Shown here in pieces: positions 56,456-64,000 of a stretch of DNA of 64,000 nucleotides; the stretch's first letter is position 1; each line of letters opens with the position of its first letter. A model generated the notes under the pieces. It was given only the letters and a program-made list of their open reading frames with translations, made no database searches and was not told the DNA's origin. A program made the translations under genes and the position numbers. Source of the stretch: Endomychus coccineus (lineage: Eukaryota > Arthropoda > Insecta > Coleoptera > Endomychidae); the NCBI GenBank assembly GCA_958510875.1, contig OY294067.1:138291726-138355725 (forward strand), in the 5' to 3' direction.

Positions 56456-59400
56456 TAGCTCATTATCGTTTGCTAATTTTCATAACAGACCTCTAACTAC
56501 CGAATATTATTTTGCTAGAGCTGTGGTAGGGCTTAGTCAGGTAAAGTATAACAACAAATCATTAAATTCCATGATGAAATTTCAATTAATAATTTTATTG
56601 TTGTTACAGATTATCATATATTAAGATAAATATCGTAAAAATTGTAAGCATTATCATTTATAAAAAAATATGAATTTATGTGTGCATTTGTGTTTTATTT
56701 AAAATTTGTCATTCAATATTTTTGATTATTACTATTTTCACCATCGATTCGGGGGGCGCAAGTTCCTTCACGTAATCATGGTAACAAGTAACATTCCAAT
56801 AGAATTGAAATATTTTGGAAAGCATACATCAGAAAATATCTCGATGCATCACCACTGAACGTAAGTTTACACAATTAACAATTTGTGTGACATATCAATT
56901 CACTCGTACTTACAGTTAACTTTTATTTCAACATTATCATTCTAAATATTTGGTAGTGAACATGTTTTCAAGCAGTTGTAGTTTTTTAGTCTTCAAGTTA
57001 ACTATGAATCATCAAGAGTGGACTTAGGAATCGTAAGAAATTGTTGAGAGATTCAATCTAGTTACCAAAAAGGTAAGTACTAGCGTGAAAGAAGAATGTA
57101 CTGATTTAAAACAAGGGCATATAACTTCCAAACTCTCAGATAGATCTACAGAGATAGCTTAGATAAATGGAGCACAAAATATTAAACGGGATGCGCTAAA
57201 TGTTCCCTTGCATAGGTTGATAATGGAGTTAAATAGGAGGGTGTCAGGCTATGGTGAATTTAGCGAAAGATGTAAATTTCTAATGCAGTGGCGAGATATG
57301 AATATCAAAACTATTGATCTGAAAATTGCACGTAACGTTATTGGGTATATCTCAGATGACATATTTAGTTAACGATTCCATTCATCTAAAATCCTAATTA
57401 CAAAATAATTCAGAGTCGTATTACTCATGCGGTGGTATATTCAAACTGATTTATGAAAGAGAACTTGTGGATGTTTTTTCCGAATTTTTTGGCATTGCCA
57501 ATCACCAGTTGCGAGGTCCTTCTCTAGGATAATAGGACCATAAACTGTGATTCAACCAAATAATTGTAATCCGAAAATCAAATAAAAAATTTGCGGCGCA
57601 AAGTATAGAAGTGTTACCCTTTCAAAACCTACCATTAATGTACTGAAAATGATTTTGAGTAATATATCTCCTAGAATGTTTCATATATTTCCTATTTAAG
57701 AATAAGTCTTTTTCAGTTTATTTTTGACTCGAGAATGTGTTATTCCGTTTCACTAAAAATATTACTTAATACAATTTACTTTTATTTATGTTTGATATTC
57801 ATCATGGGTACAATAATCGTACACATAATTTTAACTGGATATAAAAATTGTATACCTTTGCATAAATTTGTAAGCTTTTGAACACATTTTGTATCATGCT
57901 TGTTGCGTATAATTTTTTTTTATTGAAGAATGATAAAAAGAGAAAAAGGAAGAATGAGTCGCCACCCAGAATAAGGTTATTCAGTTAGCCCTACACAATG
58001 TTAACCCTGGGCCCACAAAGTTCACTGTCAGGATTTGGGAATCAGGAATGTTCAAGAATTTATAATACAAATATTTAGAGAGCAGCATTGAATTTTCTTC
58101 TGACCGCTACCATTGATATGATGTAGGCATTGCGAAATTTGGAAAGAACTATACTACTTTTTGCATGTACAATACTATAAAATATACATCTGTTCAAAAG
58201 TATTCGAAAAACTGCTATTAATTATCAAAAAGTATATAATTATGGTAAAGGAATTTCAGAAGTAGTGCCTGAGTGGCAGCATCATAGTGATACACAAAAT
58301 GTTTAGTGTAAGGGAGCGGAAAATTTAGATTTGAGAAGTGCGTTAAATATTAAGTCGCCTGTTTTCAGTACCTTCATTTCGTGGTAAGCATAAATAATGT
58401 TATTCTCAACCACTATATTTAGAAGGTTTATTACGTCTTTTTTCCGTGGATTTGCAGCCTCCTTATGCACTTGTGGATTAAAATTCATAATCCATCACGC
58501 TTCGATTTTATAGCATTTCATTCTGAATTATTATTAATATTAACAATAACAGTTATCTCAAGAACGATTTTATTATTTTGACCTATATTATTCAAATTCA
58601 CTTTGCTTTCTTCGGCTTATAATTTCTTGATCCGGTTTTTAAATATGAAGTAAGTTTACAACACTTTCAACATTGATTTTAGCATTGAATACTTTACCCA
58701 CATTGAAGACGCAACAAACCGTTTCTTCACATTGAAAAAGTAGGATAGTAGCACCTCTTCTGAAACTGCTTATTTTCCTATGCCTCTTTTTCTCGAATTC
58801 CAGCAATTCCTTCTCGTAAACAATTTTGATTTTCGCTGGTAACAGACGTAATGTAGCGTCTTGCTGGATTTCAGCTGGAATGAAGGAATTCTCAGAAATT
58901 CACTGATTTTTCTGTCGATTTTTCACACATGTCATAGAAACGATTCTAATACTTCCTAGCTTTCAGCTCAAAATCAATATACTTGACCAAAATAAATTTG
59001 TCAAATCTAAAGTTTTCCAGAACCAGAATTTTTCCTCTGCTCTCACACGATTTTCACTCTCCGAATTGACCGGTTTTGGCTTTGGTCGTGGATAAAACGT
59101 TGAATTACATTCGAGAATTAACAGCCCTTAATCCTCTCGAAAAGATGTAACTCTCGGCGAGTGCTCATTTTTTCTCGTAAAAAAAAAACTTGTTAATGCC
59201 CTTATATAATCAATAACATATGACGTATCCGCATCCCCTTGACTAGGCCCAACCTTCTAAACTATAGATAGAGTTTCACCTGTGTATCTTGTAAAGCAAT
59301 ACAATACGCCTGGCTAACTTCAACTCATCACACTTCCGTATATAGCGATTTGTAAGACCCCAGCTATAGAAATGGTCATTGAATAATATTCCAACGCAAA

Positions 59401-59940
59401 CGGATAGGATCGATTCGTCATCCTAAGGTCAAGAAATACAGGCAACGTTGTAATCTCGATTTCTATTTTTCTATTCTTCACTATTTTCGTTCCTCCGAAA
59501 TACGATTATTCCGTAAAATTTGTTCCATACCATAACATTTTTGAGATGGAGATTCTGGACGTAGATAACTAATAAATTATACCGGGCAACTGCTGGGCAA
59601 TGTTCAAACAAGGTTGGCCTAATGCTGGGTCAGTAAATTATCTGTCGGTTAGCTTAGTCTGTGAGAGAGATTTACATCTTCCCTAATATGCATATCCCAA
59701 CATCAATGAGTATGCTTTCATGATCACATAAAGGAGTCATTCATCTTAACTTTGATTAATATTGTATACCGAGAATTCCAATAGTAGTTGATCAACCCTC
59801 CCATTTCACAAATTTACGAAATCTGATTTCTTGATCAAAACATTGTATAGGATAGTTATTAAACTGGTTGGAAGCTATTACAAAATACTTTTACTTAAGG
59901 GTTAAACAAAAATTAAAATCGAGATTACTTATTAAACTTT
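56456..59940. other. Long stretch, no gene supported
   Basis: A possible donor (AAAAAGGTAAGTA at 57068) follows a short broken frame starting MNHQEWT at about 57003. It has an early stop, so I do not call an exon. Otherwise AT-rich sequence. Confidence 0.4.
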
Positions 59941-59942
59941 GA

Positions 59943-60056
59943 TATTATATTCACTTAACACGTTTCGTTGCACAATATCTTCAGAAGTATTTATAACACT
60001 TCTAGCAACTTCTGATGATGTTGCTGCGCAACGAAACATGTTGATTGAATATATAA
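59943..60056. repeat. Inverted pair of hammerhead-like sequences
   Basis: The two arms (59943-59986 and 60010-60056) are imperfect inverted copies. Minus strand, left arm: CUGAAGA (59984-59978), a weak stem II (UUG/CAA), GAAAC (59966-59962), a two-pair stem III (AC/GU), GUU, and stem I UACUU/AAGUG. Plus strand, right arm: CUGAUGA (60012-60018), an extra U, perfect stem II GUUGC UGC GCAAC (60020-60032), GAAAC, but a poor stem I. Each arm therefore keeps part of a type I hammerhead with a very short stem III. Host element unknown. Confidence 0.5.
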
Positions 60057-61599
60057 TAATATTAATAAGTGTAATCTACTTTTTTTTTATCAATTTTGAA
60101 ACCTTTCCTAAGTGATAATGGATTTACATAAGATCGAAGCCATATTCATTGAGTACTATTAGATAATATATAAGATGTCAAAACTAACGAATCAGGACAT
60201 ATTGCTTCATGTATTAGATTTACAACTAATTCAAGGATACAGAACATTTTCTCATTTTCAAATACTTATCGTTTTTAAGTAACTGAGCCGACAAAATCTC
60301 AAAAGTTGTGCAAATTCGAAATATGGTATATACATCGACAAAATGAAACTTTGTTTTGATTGCAAAAATAGCGGAAAAGTAAATGGAAACAGTCCAGCCA
60401 TGTTCATCGAGAGCCGGTTACAATAATTATGCGAATAAAATGGAATCGGGTCTGAATACGTTTCCATATATCAGAAGCGGTTGCAAATTAGAATCGCACA
60501 ATTACTTATTCAAAGAAGCAATTCTTTTGGAGGTGCAAATCTGCACAAAATTTATTTCTATATTTAATAAGCAGTTGCATAGATACGATTGACGATTGTA
60601 ACATTTGCAACCGAAATTCGAAAATTTTGGAATTTCTGAGAGAACATTTTGTTTGACTTAAGGGCCTAGAATTTTGAACATTGAGAAAAAATATGTGCCC
60701 TGCAACGCCGAAGGCTGCAAATTTATCGGTATTCTCGAAACATTTTTCCGATGTATACCTCAAGTGAGCAGACCTTTTATTATTTCTCCCATTAGGTTAT
60801 TAAATAGACGCTTGAATATTAACCCGAGAAAATGTGCCGTACTTCCGTAGTGGTTGCAAATCTGAAATAAATGATTTCAAACAATATATTCAGAATTGTT
60901 TCATGTTCGTATAGCTTTTGATATTTTTTCAGCGAAATGGTAGTAAAAAAACATTTTCTCGAAATCTTGTTGTTAGACGGGGATAGGTTGTGAAATGTTA
61001 TAGTTCGTTTTTGTAAACTTTACACTGGTGTATTGAATTTTTAAAACCTTGCCTTCACTGATTAATCTATGCAATATGGTTATGATCTGAGAGCACTTGA
61101 AATTTGCGCACTATATCATCGTGTTGTGAGCTTCAATCTAGTTGATGACAGTTGTCAAATGAAACCAATCCATATACTGAGAACTATCATCATTCTTTTG
61201 CACAAAGGCCTTCAATCTGTTATTTTGTAACATTGTTGAGGCACACTGCCATAAAATGAATCAGTGTTTGTGTTTCTGCTCCCGCTTACTGATTTTTATT
61301 AATCGGTCTGCAGAGGTTCAATGTAGAAAGTAATGGGTCGAGAAGGCAGGACCTGTTGTTATTACTGACCGTTCATTTCTATGCCAGCTTTACATATTAA
61401 TAGTTTAACACAAATTTTCACTTCAATAACTGTTGTTTCACAACATCATAGCATCCTCAGAATTGTTCATTATTTGATGCACCACATACGTCGTCAGGAT
61501 GAGTTATTAATTGTTTGATCATATAGTGGCATTCTGAAAATAATTTTTAATAAATAATTCTTAAAGTGTCACATTGTGTTGAAACAATTGCTGATATGA
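60057..61599. other. Intergenic stretch, no gene supported
   Basis: AT-rich; nothing recognisable. Confidence 0.5.
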
Positions 61600-61607
61600 A
61601 CTATGAA

Positions 61608-61985
61608 AGAGTTCACACTGTGGATATATTATAACACTATCGATAAGAAATAATCACCCTTATCCACTAAAAATTCTAATAAAGAACTGAGGAATTTTCG
61701 GCTACCAAGTAGCCATCATCAGAGTGAACGAAATTATAAATCAAAATGTGCCTGTTTGAATATTATTTGGGGATAATAATAACAATGGGTTACCCTCAGC
61801 TGGAGATAAATTGGAATCTGATGAATGTCTTTTTCGTTTATACATTTCCATCTCTTCTAAATTATCTAGATATTTGTCTGTAATGTGTTTCAAAATTGAT
61901 GAGCCGCTGATTGTTCACCATTATTTTTCTTTATACGGGCAAAATGTTCCTTATAATGAGTTAAAATGTTCCAGTTTATAGATGT
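61608..61985 (-). pseudogene. Penelope-like element: endonuclease C-terminus and 3' region (copy c)
   Basis: The minus strand, with one frameshift, reads NILTHYKEHFARIKKNNGEQ, then DKYLDNLEEMEMYKRKRHSS and LSPAEGNPLLLLSPNNIQTG, ending in a stop. This is the C-terminal part of a Penelope-like endonuclease downstream of the GIY-YIG core. It is better preserved than copies a and b. The 3' region to 61608 aligns with 36090-36220 and contains the hammerhead-like motif. Confidence 0.68.
61662..61729 (-). ncRNA. Hammerhead-ribozyme-like motif in Penelope-like element (copy c)
   Basis: Minus strand: stem I 5' strand GUUCACU; core CUGAUGA (61722-61716); extra U (61715); perfect 6-bp stem II GGCUAC UUG GUAGCC (61714-61700); GAAA (61699-61696); an unstable stem III; cleavage triplet UUU; stem I 3' strand AGUGGAU (from 61668). 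Stem II is better than in copy a, stem III worse. Confidence 0.6.
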
Positions 61986-62004
61986 AAGAACGAGTTTTAA
62001 CACC

Positions 62005-62104
62005 GTTTAGGAAACACCTTTCCGATTTTGACAAATCCGGGATTCACAAAATAAATTGTGAGTCGTGTTCAGAATGCTATGTTGATCAATCCAGAAGGAA
62101 TATT
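62005..62104 (+). pseudogene. Penelope-like element GIY-YIG fragment (copy d), cut by a mariner fragment
   Basis: Plus strand: LSDFDKSGIHKINCESC then SECYVDQSRRNI, the endonuclease core with GIY changed to GIH and YIG to YVD. Nucleotides from ACCGTTTAGGAAACACC align with copy b (ACCGTTTGGGAAATACT at 36675). The match stops at about 62104, where mariner-related sequence begins shortly after. Confidence 0.62.
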
Positions 62105-62149
62105 ATGCTTGGAAAAAACAGTACCCATGAACAAAAGCATCGCTTGTCA

Positions 62150-62390
62150 CACATTATTCACACTTCACCATCGATTGGAACGATTATTCACAAGTGGTTC
62201 ACTGATTTTCGTTGTGTTAGTATGACCACAAAGAACGCCGAACGTTCTGGTCGTCTAATTGAGGTTACATCGCCAGAAAACGTCGATAAAATCCATGGTA
62301 TGATATTAGACGATCGGCGAGTTGAAGTGCACGTGATTGTTGAGGGTATGGGCATCTCAACCGAACATTTTTCATAAACTTCTTTGAGAG
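62150..62390 (+). pseudogene. Mariner transposase fragment (helix-turn-helix region)
   Basis: Reads SPSIGTIIHKWFTDFRCVSM, then AERSGRLIEVTSPENVDKIH, then GMILDDRRVEVHVIVEGMGI. This is the same subfamily as the copy at 45569 (IHKWTTDFRCG, KIHGMILDHRR). The catalytic domain is absent. A deletion of about ten bases after ISTE puts the rest out of frame. It lies directly next to Penelope-like copy d. Confidence 0.72.
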
Positions 62391-62850
62391 TGAAACTGGG
62401 AAATTATGAATACTGGATTCAACCATTTTAGGCGTTTACTCTTTGTGAAGGAATTTTAGCAAAAAATTTGAATTTATACATTAATATACATCCTACATTT
62501 TAACAATTGTTTTACAATAGTATCTCATGAGTTATTGACTTATTATGATAATGCCAACATCATGTTATTGAAGTGTATATTTGAGTGTTATTCTCATTTT
62601 ACAATTTAGTTTCAGTCTTCATCACAAATACGAAGTTGAAGTTGGTGCCTAATAACGAAATGAACCAGCGAAAGAAAAGTTACTCGGAGAAAACTTTTAC
62701 AATCTGTGGAAACAAGTAGTAGTAGTAACGACAGGAACGTTTAATAATGTCTTCTCTTCTTCTCATTCATTCGAACCAATACTTGACGTTGAGTTGTTAT
62801 ATTTAACAACTTAATAAGATTCTATGTGAAGCAAAATAGAATCATAATTT
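62391..62850. other. Intergenic stretch, no gene supported
   Basis: Nothing recognisable. Confidence 0.5.
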
Positions 62851-63122
62851 TTGTGAGGCTACAGGAGATCAATTGGAAAGCTATCCATATTGATCATTGT
62901 ACAGCTACTCAGGTGTCTAAATACTTATTCAGATTTCAATTGTTGAGTATGTTGATTTATTTGGAGGTACTATGATAAATTTTGAAGCTACAGGAGATCA
63001 ATTAGAAAGCTATTCATATTGATCTATTGTACATAGCTACACTGTTGTCTAAATACTTATTCAGATTTCAGACTTTCAATTGTTGAGTGTGTAGATCTAA
63101 TTAGAGGTACTATGATACATTT
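62851..63122 (+). repeat. Direct tandem duplication of a 130-bp unit
   Basis: GCTACAGGAGATCAATT begins at 62858 and again at 62988. The copies share TATTGATC, GTCTAAATACTTATTCAGAT, CAATTGTTGAGT and GAGGTACTATGATA, with point differences and an insertion of about 8 bp in the second. No coding content. Confidence 0.85.
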
Positions 63123-64000
63123 CTTACTTTTGTTCAAATCGATTTGTATGGTTTTCTGAAGAAAACAATAGAATTATTCATCCAGATAAATAACATATTT
63201 ATTAGCTTCATTCCATAATTTACATCATGACATTTATGCCGAACGCAAGGAAAATAATAAATTACTCATTTATTATAAATATGTACTTGTGTAATTAATT
63301 CACTAACCTTTCAATTAGACCTCGTTCACAGCATAAATAATACTACCACTAACACGTGTTGAATAAGTACAAATAATACTCCTTATTCATGGATCCACCA
63401 CGCTGGTTTCAATCTGTAACAAAATGTTCCATGTTTGCTTAATTGTTGGAGTCCATCGAATGAACAATATGCTTACTATATAAATATCAGTGTTAGTTGA
63501 AAATAAGAATGAATTAACACGTATTCGAAACTATCCACTGATTATTCTTTCATCCGGAATTAATAAAAACACTACAATAGTTTGGTGACAGTTAAAATGT
63601 TCAAGGTCCTATTCACTAAATTCCTAAAGCAACCTGTTTGAACTTCAATTACTAACTAAACTCACTAGTTCCAAGATTATCAAGTATTCTATTTTCGAAT
63701 AGTGTGAAGTATATTCGTTTTCCTCATTGATTGTCAATATTTGCATTCTCATTCCCTGACCAATTCATTCTAAAGTATTGAAAAGGATTAAATAATATAA
63801 AATATAAAAAATAATATAAAATGCATTAAGAATCGAAATATGAATTTTTTTCATCTATTTCAAATTATTCAGATTAACTTACTGAAAATTCATGAGCAAC
63901 GAATTATTGTTCATTTACTTACTTCTTCTGAAAATAATGTGTTACCTTCAAACATTATAATATAACCTTGTAAGTTGTATTCTACGTGCCTTGCTACAAA
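63123..64000. other. Intergenic stretch to the window end, no gene supported
   Basis: AT-rich; nothing recognisable. Confidence 0.5.

Noticed and set aside
57003..57075. Possible exon starting MNHQEWT before a GTAAGTA donor
   Set aside because: A stop codon appears after seven residues and no frame continues to the donor.

Overview
The window looks like nuclear DNA of an insect, probably a holometabolous one and possibly a beetle, although the species cannot be read from it. It is AT-rich, has no bacterial operon structure, and is crowded with decayed arthropod-type transposable elements: Ty3/gypsy, DIRS, Penelope-like, non-LTR, Tc1/mariner, hAT and TIR-only elements. Only one convincing host protein gene is visible, a secreted proline-rich protein with a C-terminal six-cysteine motif (minus strand, 10982-11962). 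It has a plausible 5' UTR intron and TATA/initiator promoter.

Layout. Positions 1-1065 hold the 3' end of a Ty3/gypsy retrotransposon: an open integrase C-terminal half, a polypurine tract and a putative LTR. Positions 1080-7975 hold the most striking structure. A 473-bp unit is repeated in tandem, about seven copies on the minus strand and then about seven on the plus strand, forming a near-perfect inverted repeat with 3.33-kb arms and a 103-bp spacer, bounded by (TA)n tracts. Every unit carries a 73-nt tRNA gene with anticodon AGA (serine codon UCU), a short variable loop, intact A and B boxes and a TTTT terminator. A diverged remnant of the unit survives at 8423-8519.

From 12 kb to the end, nearly everything recognisable is mobile DNA. 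There are two tail-to-tail non-LTR 3' ends (20.7-22.9 kb). Two Tc1/mariner-like elements have TIRs of roughly 280 bp (24.3-26.3 kb) and longer (47.5-49.2 kb). Other transposase remnants lie at 43.8, 45.6, 49.5, 52.5 and 62.1 kb, a DIRS-type RNase H/tyrosine-recombinase fragment at 54.4-55.7 kb, a hAT C-terminus at 50.6 kb, several short TIR elements and two tRNA-derived SINE heads. Penelope-like endonuclease (GIY-YIG) fragments occur as head-to-head pairs at 36.1-37.1 kb and 61.6-62.1 kb. Hammerhead-ribozyme-like sequences lie just downstream of their coding ends.

Two RNA-level themes stand out: amplified tRNA-like genes whose anticodon and body class disagree, and several hammerhead-like motifs, two of which show compatible base changes in stem I. 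All calls were made by reading; no search or folding program was run. Large stretches between elements show nothing I can support.
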